Shown: positions 27,892 through 37,041 of the stretch, piece by piece
Layout: the number at the start of each line of letters is the position of its first letter
How positions within the stretch are numbered: the stretch's first letter is position 1
Assembly (NCBI RefSeq): GCF_017498545.1
Contig: NZ_CP071793.1
Span: forward strand, 4,985,001 to 5,049,000
DNA: 64,000 nucleotides
Source of the DNA: Sulfidibacter corallicola
GTDB taxonomy: Bacteria > Acidobacteriota > Holophagae > Acanthopleuribacterales > Acanthopleuribacteraceae
Reading direction: 5' to 3'
Notes under the pieces: generated by a model
The model's input: only the letters and a program-made list of their open reading frames with translations
Told to the model about the DNA's origin: nothing
Database searches by the model: none
Program-made: the position numbers and the translations under genes

Positions 27892-29313
27892 TCAGCGCGG
27901 TGTTTCGGTGGGTAATTCCTCGGCGGTTTTTCCCGCCGACTTTTCCATGGAGCGCAGAACCGCCTGGCTCCACTGCTCGGTCTTTTGCACGCTTTCGCCC
28001 AAATCGTAATTGAGATGGCCGTTCTTGACAACCATCTTGCCCTGGATCATCAGGTGGGTCATGTGAACCTGGTTGCCCCAGCCGTACACCAACTGGTTCA
28101 GAAAACGATTGTCGTTGTAGTTGAAGTGGGGGCGGAAGCCTACATCGGAAATGCGAATCAGCATGAAATCGGCGGGCGAGCCGGGCATCAGCAGGGCCGG
28201 ATTGAGATCCAGCGCGGAGGCCGCATTGGTGCTGCCGAGTTCCCAGAGCGAATTGATATCGGTCTGGGAACACAGGACGTTCATGGTCTTTTGCAGGCTG
28301 CGTTGGGAGAACTCCAGCCATTGGATCTCGGTGGGCACCGCGTACACGTTGCTCATGCCGATGGTGCTGGAAGCCACCGCGATGGGGATTTCCTCGCGAA
28401 TCAGACCCAAGGTGTTGGGGAAATCGTCACCGCGGGCAAGCGAGGCCGTGGGGCAGACGATGGCCGGGTTCTCGAGCTCGCGCAGCATGCCGAATTCTTC
28501 GTCTTCCAGGTGGGTGCCGTTGATGACCACCAGGCGTTTGCTCAGAATGCCCATTTTCTGCAGGGCCCGCAGTGGCGAGGTGCCGTACTGCAGTTGGGCG
28601 TTCTCGATCTCCGTTTCGCGCTCGGCGAGGATCACGTGCAGCTTGGTGTCGTAGGTTTCGGCCAGCTCGGCGGCGGCGATGATGGCCTCCGACGAGGTGT
28701 GCTCCAAACTGTGGATGCCGGGCATGATGCGAATCAGCGGATCGTGTTTGTACTTATCCTGGAGATCCTTGAATTCCTTGAGAGAGGTGTCCAGCGGTTG
28801 AATGAAAGCCTTGGTGCTTTCCGAGGCGCCCTGGTCGAAAAAGGTGTAGACCAGGTTGACGCGCATACCGATCTCTTTGGCGATGGAAATGATCAGTTCG
28901 CCGAAATTGCCGCGCCCCGGCTCCTTGAAATAGCCGTTGTGCAGGTAGTGGAATTCGCCGATTGCGGCGACGCCGGAAAGCGCCTGCTCGGCCAGGGCGA
29001 TGCGGTAGACCGCTTCGAACAATTCGGTGTCGATGGCCTGGCTGAGAGGCCATACCAACTTTTGGCGCAGCTCCTGGAAGGGTGCGTTGAAATCGAACAG
29101 GCCGCGGAAAATACGGGTGAAGCCGATGTGGTGGGGGTTGATGAATGCCGGCATGAGAATGTGGTCGGGATACTGGCGCACGCTCTTGGCGTTGGCGACC
29201 AGTTGCTCGCGTGGGCCGATCGATTGGATGACGCCCTCGTCGTCGACCATGATGCCCCAGTCTTTTTCGAAGCGGCCTTTTATGCACACTCGATCAGCGG
29301 ACCAAAGTTCCAT
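27892..29313 (-). CDS. Amidohydrolase-superfamily protein with degenerate metal site, 473 aa
   Basis: Closest in sequence feel to formimidoylglutamate deiminase/chlorohydrolase-like members (PAFINPHHIGFTR near 55, GEFHYLHN near 119, GTHLEDEE near 266). The ligands look lost. The HxH after strand 1 reads H61-H-I63, the strand-5 histidine position is Ile228 (LHVILAE), the strand-6 position is Asn265, and the usual Asp in the GSD region is Ser (ASSTIG, about 315). It is probably a non-hydrolytic binding protein, unless it uses another site. It starts 7 bp after smpB and is followed by nth, suggesting one operon. Confidence 0.85.
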   Translation of the reverse strand: MELWSADRVCIKGRFEKDWGIMVDDEGVIQSIGPREQLVANAKSVRQYPDHILMPAFINPHHIGFTRIFRGLFDFNAPFQELRQKLVWPLSQAIDTELFEAVYRIALAEQALSGVAAIGEFHYLHNGYFKEPGRGNFGELIISIAKEIGMRVNLVYTFFDQGASESTKAFIQPLDTSLKEFKDLQDKYKHDPLIRIMPGIHSLEHTSSEAIIAAAELAETYDTKLHVILAERETEIENAQLQYGTSPLRALQKMGILSKRLVVINGTHLEDEEFGMLRELENPAIVCPTASLARGDDFPNTLGLIREEIPIAVASSTIGMSNVYAVPTEIQWLEFSQRSLQKTMNVLCSQTDINSLWELGSTNAASALDLNPALLMPGSPADFMLIRISDVGFRPHFNYNDNRFLNQLVYGWGNQVHMTHLMIQGKMVVKNGHLNYDLGESVQKTEQWSQAVLRSMEKSAGKTAEELPTETPR

Positions 29314-29320
29314 ACCGTCC

Positions 29321-29782
29321 CTACCCCCCGCGCCTGGACTTGATCGCGGCTTGGGCTTCTCGATCCATGACTCTCTTTTTCAAGGTCTCGCGTTTGTCGT
29401 GTAATTTTTTACCGCGGGCCAAGGCCAACTCGCATTTCACGAAACCACGCTTGTTGAAATACAACTTCAAGGGAATGGCCGCCAAGCCCTTGGTCTTCAA
29501 CTTGCCCATCCAGCGATTCATTTCTCGCTTGTGCATCAGTACCTTGCGCGGTCGGTCCGGGTCGTGATTGGCATAACCCCCGTTGACGTACGGTGCGATG
29601 TGAATGGACTGCAGGTAACATTCATCGCCCTTGAACCGCGCAAAGCCGTCCGTGAGGTTGGCTCGTCCCTCACGCATGGCCTTCACTTCCGAACCCTGGA
29701 GCATCAATCCTACTTCCAGCTTCTCTAATATTTCATAGTTATGTCGTGCCTTGCGATTCTCGGCAATGACCTTGATGCCCAT
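29321..29782 (-). CDS. smpB: SmpB, tmRNA-binding protein
   Basis: 153 aa, the usual length. Seen: IAENRKARHNYEIL at the N-terminus, GLMLQGSEVKAMREGRANL, and the basic C-terminal tail with KRETLKKR. SmpB carries tmRNA to stalled ribosomes in trans-translation. No tmRNA gene is seen here. It is the first gene of a probable unit with the amidohydrolase-fold gene (7-bp gap) and nth. Confidence 0.97.
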   Translation of the reverse strand: MGIKVIAENRKARHNYEILEKLEVGLMLQGSEVKAMREGRANLTDGFARFKGDECYLQSIHIAPYVNGGYANHDPDRPRKVLMHKREMNRWMGKLKTKGLAAIPLKLYFNKRGFVKCELALARGKKLHDKRETLKKRVMDREAQAAIKSRRGG

Positions 29783-30115
29783 CTTCGGAGGCGCTCCAAT
29801 TTAGCCAAACTTGAGTTAAGACACTTTAGCACAAGCGTCTTGAATAAAGAATTATTTTGATGAACCTGAGCTCGAAGCCCAAAACATAGCTTAAAACCGC
29901 CCTAAGAAGCGGGTCACTACGAGGTTCGGCGAAAAGTTCTGCCGACTCGTTATGATGCCATCAGAGTGCATTTAATTCTAACGCAAGTCTCGAGAGCCAA
30001 ACCAAAGAATCACGGGTATTCGGCCGAAAAATCGGGCGTCGAATACCCGATTCCCGGCGAGGATCCGGCCAGGGACCCACGTCCGGTTTCGGCGGAACGC
30101 CACCGATTCGGGAAC
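29783..30115. other. smpB-lon intergenic region, 333 bp
   Basis: Contains an inverted repeat CGGGTATTCG (30013-30022) with CGAATACCCG (30040-30049), located after the lon stop on the minus strand. T-richness after it is poor, so it may be only a weak terminator. No other feature is seen. Confidence 0.45.
30013..30049 (-). terminator. Possible terminator of lon
   Basis: A 10-bp perfect stem spans 30013-30022 and 30040-30049, 66 bases beyond the lon stop on the minus strand. The following minus-strand bases are GATTCTTTGG-like, without a real T-run. Confidence 0.4.
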
Positions 30116-32485
30116 TCAGACGAGGGCGACCTTGAAGACTTCGTCGATGTCGCTCACGGCAAAGAACTCCAGGCCCTTGCGGATGTCTTCCGGGATTTCC
30201 TGCCAATCGCTCTCGTTGAGTTTGGGAAAGAGCACGGTCTTGATTTGCGCGCGCGAGGCGGCCAGTACCTTTTCCTTCAGGCCGCCGATCGGCAGCACGT
30301 CGCCGCGCAGGGTCAGCTCGCCGGTCATGGCGACCTCGGCCCGCACTTCCCGCTGCGTCAGGCAGGAGAGCAGCGCGGTGGCCACGGTGATGCCCGCGCT
30401 GGGGCCGTCCTTGGGGGTGGCGCCCTCGGGGAAGTGGATGTGGATGTCCGACTCGGAGAAGGTCTTGGTGTCGATGCTGTATTTTTCCGCGCGGGTTCGA
30501 ATCAGCGACATCGCCAGTTTGGCGCTCTCCTGCATGACTTCGCCCAATTGGCCGGTGAGCACCAGGTTGCCCTTGCCGGGCATGCGCGAGATCTCCACGA
30601 AAAGGACTTCCCCGCCGACCGAGGTCCAGGCCAGCCCGGCCACCACGCCCACCTGGTTGCGCTTGAGGCGGAAGTCGGGAAAGATCTTGATGGGTCCCAG
30701 GTACTCGGTCAGGTTGGATTTGGTGATCCGGTACAGCTTGTCCTCGCCCTCGGCCACCTTGCGTGCCACCTTGCGGCACACCTTGGCGATCAGACGTTCC
30801 AGGTTGCGCAGCCCGGCCTCGCGGGTGTAGCTGCCGATCACCCGTTGCAGCACCGGCTTGGAAAAGGCGATGCGCTTGCGGTTGAGGCCGTGTTCGCTGG
30901 TTTGCTTGGGAACCAGGTGGCGCATGGCGATCTGGACTTTCTCCTCCAGGGTGTAGCTACCCAGTTCGATGACTTCGAGCCGGTCGCGGAAGGCCGGTTG
31001 CAAGGTGTCCAGCGTGTTGGCCGTGAGGATGAACATGGCGTGGGAGAGATCGAAGGGCACACCGAGGTAGTGGTCGCGAAACGACTTGTTCTGTTCGGGA
31101 TCCAGTACCTCCAGCAGCGCCGCGCTGGGGTCGCCGCGAAAATCCTGGCCGATCTTGTCCACCTCGTCGAGCATGAACACCGGGTTCATGGTACCGGCCT
31201 GGCTGATGCCCTGGATGATGCGGCCGGGCAGCGCGCCCACGTAGGTCTTGCGGTGACCGCGGATCTCGGCCTCGTCGCGCAGGCCACCGAGCGAGATGCG
31301 CACGAATTGGCGACCCAGCGCCTTGGCGATCGATTGCCCGAGCGAGGTCTTGCCCACGCCCGGCGGGCCCACGAAACACAGGATGGGCGTTTTCAGGCTG
31401 GGGTTGAGTTGGCGCACGCTGAGGAATTCGAGGATGCGTTCCTTGATCTCCTCGAGGCCGTAGTGTTCCTTGTCCAGATACCGCTTGGCGCGCTTGAGTT
31501 CCAGGTGGTCCTCGGAATACTTGCCCCACGGCAGCTCGGTCATCCAGTCGAGATAGGTGCGAATCAGGCCCGTCTCGGCCGTATCGGGCGACATGTTTTC
31601 CATGCGCCGCAACTGTTTTTCGATTTCTTCGCGGGCGTCCTCGGGCAGCTCCAGATCCTTGATCTTGGTGCGGTAATTGTTGATGTCGTCCTGAACCTCG
31701 TTGCCCTCGCCAAGTTCGGACTGAATGATCTTGAGCTGTTGGCGCAAATAGAAATCCCGTTGCGAGCGATCCATTTCACCGCGCGCCTGGGAATGGATCT
31801 GGGCCTGCATCTCCAGCAGGGCCACTTCCTTGGTGAGGATCTCGTTGACCGCCGTCAAACGCTTGAAGACGTCGAGCTCGTCGAGGATCGCCTGACCCTC
31901 CTGGGACTTGATCTCGATGTTGCTGGCCACCAGATCGGCCAGGCGGCCGGCCTGTTCCATGCCGTTGGCCATCACCAGGACTTCCGAGGAGACCGGCTTC
32001 CCGAGCGAGGCGCTGCGCTCCAACTGGGACTTGACGTTGCGCATCAGCGCTTCGATCTTCAACTTGTCTTCGTGCGGCTCGCGATCCTGCAACAACTGGA
32101 TCTTGGCCTCGCGGAAGGGATCTTCCTGGGTGAAGTACTCGACCCGGCAACGGCTGATTCCCTGAACCAGGATGCGCAAGCGCCCGTCCGGCAACTTGAT
32201 CATGCGCATCACGCTGGCGACGGTCCCCATCTCGAACAGGTCGGTGGTTTTCGGTGTATCCACGTTCTGATCGCGCTGGCCCAGCATCACCAGCATGCGG
32301 TGCCCGTTGAGGGCGGCCTCGACCGCCGCGACCCCCGTCTCCCGTCCGACCGAAAAGGGAAAGATGATGAAGGGGTAGAGGGTGGTGTCGCGCACCGCGA
32401 CAACCGGGAGAACCTCGGGGATTTTCATGTCTTTTTCGGCTTCAACTACGGGATGACTTTTCATAGGCGAGGGGTGAGGCTCCAT
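30116..32485 (-). CDS. lon: Lon, ATP-dependent protease
   Basis: About 789 aa. The N-terminal LAN domain (PEVLPVVAVRDTTLYP) is followed by a helical part and the AAA domain with Walker A GPPGVGKTSLG and Walker B VFMLDEVDKIG. The protease domain has the catalytic Ser in TPKDGPSAGI and the Lys in GGLKEKVLAA. It degrades misfolded and regulatory proteins. The ATG at 32485 is taken as start; a TTG at 32506 and ATG at 32464 are alternatives, none with a good SD. The GGDEF gene lies 163 bp upstream. Confidence 0.97.
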   Translation of the reverse strand: MEPHPSPMKSHPVVEAEKDMKIPEVLPVVAVRDTTLYPFIIFPFSVGRETGVAAVEAALNGHRMLVMLGQRDQNVDTPKTTDLFEMGTVASVMRMIKLPDGRLRILVQGISRCRVEYFTQEDPFREAKIQLLQDREPHEDKLKIEALMRNVKSQLERSASLGKPVSSEVLVMANGMEQAGRLADLVASNIEIKSQEGQAILDELDVFKRLTAVNEILTKEVALLEMQAQIHSQARGEMDRSQRDFYLRQQLKIIQSELGEGNEVQDDINNYRTKIKDLELPEDAREEIEKQLRRMENMSPDTAETGLIRTYLDWMTELPWGKYSEDHLELKRAKRYLDKEHYGLEEIKERILEFLSVRQLNPSLKTPILCFVGPPGVGKTSLGQSIAKALGRQFVRISLGGLRDEAEIRGHRKTYVGALPGRIIQGISQAGTMNPVFMLDEVDKIGQDFRGDPSAALLEVLDPEQNKSFRDHYLGVPFDLSHAMFILTANTLDTLQPAFRDRLEVIELGSYTLEEKVQIAMRHLVPKQTSEHGLNRKRIAFSKPVLQRVIGSYTREAGLRNLERLIAKVCRKVARKVAEGEDKLYRITKSNLTEYLGPIKIFPDFRLKRNQVGVVAGLAWTSVGGEVLFVEISRMPGKGNLVLTGQLGEVMQESAKLAMSLIRTRAEKYSIDTKTFSESDIHIHFPEGATPKDGPSAGITVATALLSCLTQREVRAEVAMTGELTLRGDVLPIGGLKEKVLAASRAQIKTVLFPKLNESDWQEIPEDIRKGLEFFAVSDIDEVFKVALV

Positions 32486-32648
32486 TGTTTTGATGCGATG
32501 GGACAAATCCGTGAGGCGACAGGCCGGGCGCGCGGCGGCTCACGCCCGGGATCGCCGTTCGTTCCGCTTCCGCGGCCACGGGTCATCGCGGCTCGTGAGG
32601 CATTAGACCATTGCCCCCGAATGGATTCAACCGAAAAGGAATCCGGGG

Positions 32649-33581
32649 CTAGACGACCAGGCTGGGCTGGTAGTGATTATAGTCACCGTGCAGGTAGTAC
32701 CAAATGCAGTTGCGCTTGTAGTTTTTGGCCTTGTAGAGCGCCTGGTCGGCACGGTTGATGAGCGTGCGTCGGTCGCTGATGTCCTTGTGATCCAGGGTGG
32801 CCACGCCAAAACTGGCGGAAACGAAGCCCAGCGGCTGTAAATGCCCGAATTCGAACTTGTGACCCACGACTTTCTTGCGGAAGCGTTCGGTGACGCTCAA
32901 GGCGGTCGTCAACTTGGTACCCGGCAAAATGATGACGAACTCTTCGCCACCGTACCGTCCGGTCAAATCGAATTTGCGCACGGAGGATGTGAGGATCTCG
33001 GCAATTTTTTTCAGTACCCGGTCTCCGGCCGGGTGCCCGTTGGTATCGTTGTAGTTCTTGAAGTGATCGATGTCGAAAATGACCAGGGAGATCGGGTCGC
33101 CGGTCGGCGCCAGCAACTTGATTTCTTCGTCGATCTGCTGCTGGATGTAGGCGTGGTTGTACAACTGCGTGAGGCCGTCGATGATCGACGTGTTCTTCAA
33201 CTTCTCCAAGCGGGCCTTGATGGTGATTTTGTCCGTCAACTGCGTCAGCACCATCAGGTTGTGAGGAGCCAGGATGTCGCTGGTCACGTAGCCGAAGCAG
33301 CTTCGCAACAACTCGGGCCGGTAACCGTCGATGTCGCGGGCCTCGGTGATCAACACCACTTCGAGGTCCTTGTTGATGGACTCCAGGCTGGTCAGTACTT
33401 CCTGCCCGTTGATGTCGGGCTCACCCAAATCGAGGAACAGCGCGGTGATCTCCTCGTTGAGGATTTTGAAGAACGCGTGTTCGGGCGTACTGGTCCTCTC
33501 GAAACTGATGTTGTTACGGGCCAGAGCGTGACGCAAGGCGGAGGTGCGTTCTTCGTTCCGGCCGACGTAAAGGAAGTTCAT
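32649..33581 (-). CDS. Receiver-like/GGDEF diguanylate cyclase, 310 aa
   Basis: An N-terminal about 125 residues with a receiver-like fold (LFLDLGEPDINGQEVL holds an aspartate) precede a GGDEF domain. The active-site motif reads GGEEF (in GRYGGEEFVIILPG), which is catalytically competent. The inhibitory site RxxD (RKFD) lies five residues before it, so c-di-GMP feedback is likely. The start has GAGGAG six bases upstream. It makes cyclic di-GMP from GTP; the input signal is unknown. Confidence 0.92.
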   Translation of the reverse strand: MNFLYVGRNEERTSALRHALARNNISFERTSTPEHAFFKILNEEITALFLDLGEPDINGQEVLTSLESINKDLEVVLITEARDIDGYRPELLRSCFGYVTSDILAPHNLMVLTQLTDKITIKARLEKLKNTSIIDGLTQLYNHAYIQQQIDEEIKLLAPTGDPISLVIFDIDHFKNYNDTNGHPAGDRVLKKIAEILTSSVRKFDLTGRYGGEEFVIILPGTKLTTALSVTERFRKKVVGHKFEFGHLQPLGFVSASFGVATLDHKDISDRRTLINRADQALYKAKNYKRNCIWYYLHGDYNHYQPSLVV

Positions 33582-34056
33582 GCCGACTCCTCAATGCAGT
33601 TCAATGATACATCGGAAGTAAGGGGTTTTGGGTTAAGGCATTGATGGGCAATTTTCACGCGAGGAAGGAAAATAAGGCTAATTCGGAGTTGGGCTTGGGT
33701 CAAGTCCGAATTCCCGAGGCATTTGGATTCTTGTCTGGAGGGGAATGATCCGCAGCTCCTTTTTTGCGCGAGGTCGATGGATTCGATATCTCGGAACGGA
33801 CCTCGAGACCGCGAGATCTCGGTTGGGCTTTGGGTTTCATCGGTTGCAGAGTCGTCGGCATCGAGCTCCCCGAAATCCTCTTGGGGTAGGTTGGCCATCC
33901 TGAGCTAGAATAGGCCATTTGACACCACCGGTCGGTGACCTTTGAGGGATTCGTCCTTTTTTCGGCAATTTGCCGCGAAGTTCGTGACCTTCACCGCACT
34001 ATCTCAATGAGACCGCCGCCATGATCGCGTTGCGGCTCCTGGCTTGGGAGGCATAC

Positions 34057-34848
34057 ATGAGCCTGGGTTTAGCGATTTTTCTGGGAATTCTTCAAGGGTT
34101 GACCGAGTTTTTTCCGGTCTCTTCCTCCGGACACCTGGCCCTGTTCGGCTCTTGGTTCGGCGTTCATTCGGAAGACATGACCTTCGAGATTCTCGTGCAC
34201 CTGGCAACCCTTGCCGCCATTATGGTCTATTTCCGCAAGGATTGGGTACAACTGATCAAGATCTTTTTGGGTCGGGAGCGCGGTGACTTCCCTCCCCACA
34301 TCCTACCGTACCTGGTGTTTTCCATGGTTCCGGCCGGGCTGGTGGGCATTTTTCTCAAAGACCACATTCAGTGGATCAAAAACGAGACTTTTTGGGTTGG
34401 CGCCTGCCTGATCGTCACCGGGGTGACCCTGCTGTTCGGATTGCGTGTCAAGCGCGAGGGCGTGCCGATGGAAAAACTGGATTGGTTGTTGGTGGTGGCC
34501 ATGGGCCTGGCCCAGGCCTGTGCCGTGCTGCCGGGCATTTCCCGTTCCGGATCCACGATCATGTGCGCCTTGTTCCTGGGCCTGCACAAGCAGGCGGCCG
34601 CGCGCTTCTCGTTCCTGATGGCGGTGCCGGTCATCGGTGGTGCCGGTGTCCTGACCCTCAAGGACCTGCTCGAGCAGGAGGGCACCCTGTCCACGGACAT
34701 GCTCGCCGCCTACGGCGCGGGCTTCATGGCGGCGCTGTTCAGCGGATTCTTCGCGCTGGCGTTCATGATGCGGTTGTTGGAAGGGCGTCGTTTCTTTTAT
34801 TTCGGGTTTTACTGCATTCCGTTGGGCATCCTGGCGATGACCCTCTGA
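34057..34848 (+). CDS. uppP: UppP, undecaprenyl-diphosphatase
   Basis: 263 aa, polytopic. Motifs QGLTEFFPVSSSGHL and PGISRSGSTIMC form the active site. It removes phosphate from undecaprenyl diphosphate to recycle the lipid carrier for peptidoglycan and O-antigen, and also gives bacitracin resistance (BacA). The ATG at 34057 has GGGAGG upstream. Just past the end an 18-base stretch ending CTGAGCGGGA is tandemly duplicated, so the stop is followed by a copy of the gene's last bases. Confidence 0.96.
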   Translation: MSLGLAIFLGILQGLTEFFPVSSSGHLALFGSWFGVHSEDMTFEILVHLATLAAIMVYFRKDWVQLIKIFLGRERGDFPPHILPYLVFSMVPAGLVGIFLKDHIQWIKNETFWVGACLIVTGVTLLFGLRVKREGVPMEKLDWLLVVAMGLAQACAVLPGISRSGSTIMCALFLGLHKQAAARFSFLMAVPVIGGAGVLTLKDLLEQEGTLSTDMLAAYGAGFMAALFSGFFALAFMMRLLEGRRFFYFGFYCIPLGILAMTL

Positions 34849-34959
34849 GCGGGATGACCCCCTGAGCGGGAAGTTGGGTCGAAGGTTTGGCATGGTGTCT
34901 ATCGGCCTGGGGTAACGCCGAAAGTGTCGCATTCGATGATCGTTGTTCGTGATCAACCG

Positions 34960-35600
34960 AATGCTTGAATGGTGATTGTTCGCGGCCAATCCTGGAGGGA
35001 TGGCCAGCCCCATGCCGGGTCCACCATTGATAAAAACGCGGGCCAACGGCCCGCCACCAGCGGGCACCCCGGAGGGGTGACACATTACAGCGAAGGCGGT
35101 CCGGCGATCCGGTCAAGGAGGCAACGCCGACGCAACCCTGGTTGTTCGGGGTTCCCCAACTCCAGCCCTGGAGGGGCGGCTCCGCGAAGGGCCCAACGAA
35201 ATTGGCGTAAATCCCGTGAAGGGACCACCGGAATTGGTGTGAACTCCGGGAAGAGCCCACCGGATTTAGCGTAAATCCCGCGAAGGGCCCAACGAAATTG
35301 GCGTAAATCCCGTGAAGGGACCACCGGAATTGGTGTGAACTCCGGGAAGAGCACCGGGAAGATGACGGGAACTCCGGGAAGGGCTTCGTAGTCCCGCCCC
35401 GTTGGGGCTGGAGTTCGAAAACTCCCAACAACCAGGGTTGCGGGGTCGTTCCGACCCCTTACCCTTCGCTGTATTGTGTCGTCCCTTCAGGACGCCTGCT
35501 GGTGGCGTGCCTGCGGCACGCGTTTTTATGTCTAGTGGTCCAAGCATACGGCTGGCCATCCCTACAGGATTGGCCGCGAACGGAGAGCATCCAAACATTG
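34960..35600. repeat. Large inverted-repeat element around a minisatellite
   Basis: Left arm (about 34960-35180) and right arm (about 35390-35600) are imperfect inverted copies of about 200 bases. For example TTCGCGGCCAATCCT (from 34979) reappears as its complement ending at 35580, and the AACCCTGGTTGTT core is shared. Between the arms lie six 32-bp tandem units. A further degraded copy of the arm motif continues to about 35690. No transposase or long gene is inside. It fills the gap between the convergent genes uppP and pyrC. Confidence 0.8.
35186..35377 (+). repeat. 32-bp minisatellite, six units
   Basis: Six head-to-tail 32-bp units each begin GAAGGG or GAAGAG and contain CGTAAATCCC or TGTGAACTCC. 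Units alternate in type, giving a 96-bp higher order: copies 1 and 4 are identical, and copies 2 and 5 are identical. A truncated seventh unit starts at 35378. A 32-bp period breaks any single reading frame, so it is unlikely to be coding. Confidence 0.9.
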
Positions 35601-35733
35601 GGTTTATTCCGATCCATCGCCCAATCCGTACGGCCACTCCTCCAGTATTGGCCCGGGACGCAACACGCCCAAGCATGGGTTTGATACGGAGTTTGCTATC
35701 CCTTCAAGAACGGCCGGAAACAACGTTCGTGGA

Positions 35734-36738
35734 TCAGCACCAGGCCAGGTCGAAGGCCAGGGTGTTGCCGGCCTGGAACGGCACGATGCCGTCGTACTGC
35801 GGCGGGACCGTGACCTGGCGCGGGATCAGTACCACTTCCTCGCGGTTGATCGGCAGTCGATAGAAATTGGCGCCGAATTGCGAGACGAACGGACCCAGAC
35901 GCGGCAGCATGTCGAGCTTTTCGAAGTGGGTGGCCAGGAATTGTAAATGGTACGGGGCGTTGAAGATACCTGCGCATCCGCAGGCCGTTTCCTTGTCCTG
36001 GATCAGGTGTGGCGCGGAATCCGTGCCCGAGAAGAACGAGGGATGGCCTTCGCGCACGGCCTCGTTCAGCGCCCTGCGGTCGCCAGGCCGTTTCGCCACC
36101 GGTTTGCAGAACAGGTGCGGCTTGATGGTGGCGCCGATGACGTCGTCGAGGGTGATGTCCAGGTGGTGGTCCGTGATGGTGGCGGCCACCTGTTCGGGCA
36201 TCGAACGCACCAGCTCCACCGCGGCCTGGGTCGTGATGTGTTCCAGCACGATGCGCAGCTTGGGAAAGTTCCGGTGGATGTCGACCAGGATGTCCAGGAA
36301 CGCGGCCTCGGCGTCGAGCACGAAGGCCTGGGGCACTTCTCCGTGAAGCGAGAGCACCATGTCCGCGCTCTGCATCGCCTCGTAGATCGGGTACATGGCC
36401 GTGAAATCGCTGACGCCGTCCTCCGAGTTGGTGGTCACGCCCAGTGGGTACTGTTTGCCCGCGATCACGTTCAAGTTCGCAGCCTCGGCGATGTCCTCGG
36501 GCCGGGTGCTGGGTGTCAGTTTGATGGTGGTGAGAATGTCGAAATCGGCGCCCTGTTTCTGCAGATAGGAGCGGTATTCCATGGCTTCTCGACCCGTGGC
36601 GATGGCCGGGATGGTGTTGGGCATCGCCAAGACCCGGCAGGAACCTCCCTCCCGCACCGCTTTGATGGCGGGCAGGGTGCGCTCGTCGTTGCGTAAGTGA
36701 ATGTGCAGGTCGTCCGCGGCAGGAATGCGAAGTTCCAA
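35734..36738 (-). CDS. pyrC: PyrC, dihydroorotase (type II)
   Basis: 334 aa. It interconverts carbamoyl-aspartate and dihydroorotate in pyrimidine synthesis. Zinc ligands and active-site features are DLHIHLR, GKQYPLGVTTNSEDG (the carboxylated-lysine region), SLHGEV, LEHITT and GTDSAPH. The start is TTG at 36738 behind GGGGGAG; a TTG at 36753 is possible. It ends beside the inverted-repeat element. Confidence 0.96.
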   Translation of the reverse strand: MELRIPAADDLHIHLRNDERTLPAIKAVREGGSCRVLAMPNTIPAIATGREAMEYRSYLQKQGADFDILTTIKLTPSTRPEDIAEAANLNVIAGKQYPLGVTTNSEDGVSDFTAMYPIYEAMQSADMVLSLHGEVPQAFVLDAEAAFLDILVDIHRNFPKLRIVLEHITTQAAVELVRSMPEQVAATITDHHLDITLDDVIGATIKPHLFCKPVAKRPGDRRALNEAVREGHPSFFSGTDSAPHLIQDKETACGCAGIFNAPYHLQFLATHFEKLDMLPRLGPFVSQFGANFYRLPINREEVVLIPRQVTVPPQYDGIVPFQAGNTLAFDLAWC

Positions 36739-37041
36739 TGTCTCCCCCTTCAAGTGATTCCCATCTGTTCGTCTTTATCGACGTCGATCCGCCCACCGTG
36801 AAAAAAACGTTCCGGCTCCTTCGATCGACGCCACCGTGCCACACGATCGGGGAACATCCGAGCCCGTGCGGGACGCCATGAGTTCGGGGCTTCCCCGGTT
36901 GTGAACCATGAGCGTCGAAGGGCCTGCTGCCAGATCCCGGCTGAATCAAAAATTGTAACACTGCTCCGCTGGCCCGTGCTTCTCTTATCGAGGGACGGTT
37001 GCTATGATTGCCGGTCGTGCAATGATCACCGGAGGCTCCTT

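Noticed and set aside
18474..29894. The 15-base CAAAACATAGCTTAA at 18477 and 29879
   Set aside because: Two occurrences of 15 bases in AT-rich intergenic DNA are not enough to call a dispersed repeat.
33578..33898. 106-codon frame overlapping the start of the GGDEF gene
   Set aside because: The product is low-complexity with no domain. The apparent overlap with the GGDEF start is explained by the GAGGAG SD of that gene.
34763..35431. Long minus-strand frame crossing the 32-bp repeats
   Set aside because: It stays open only because three units make 96 bp, a multiple of three; the product is a repeat artefact.
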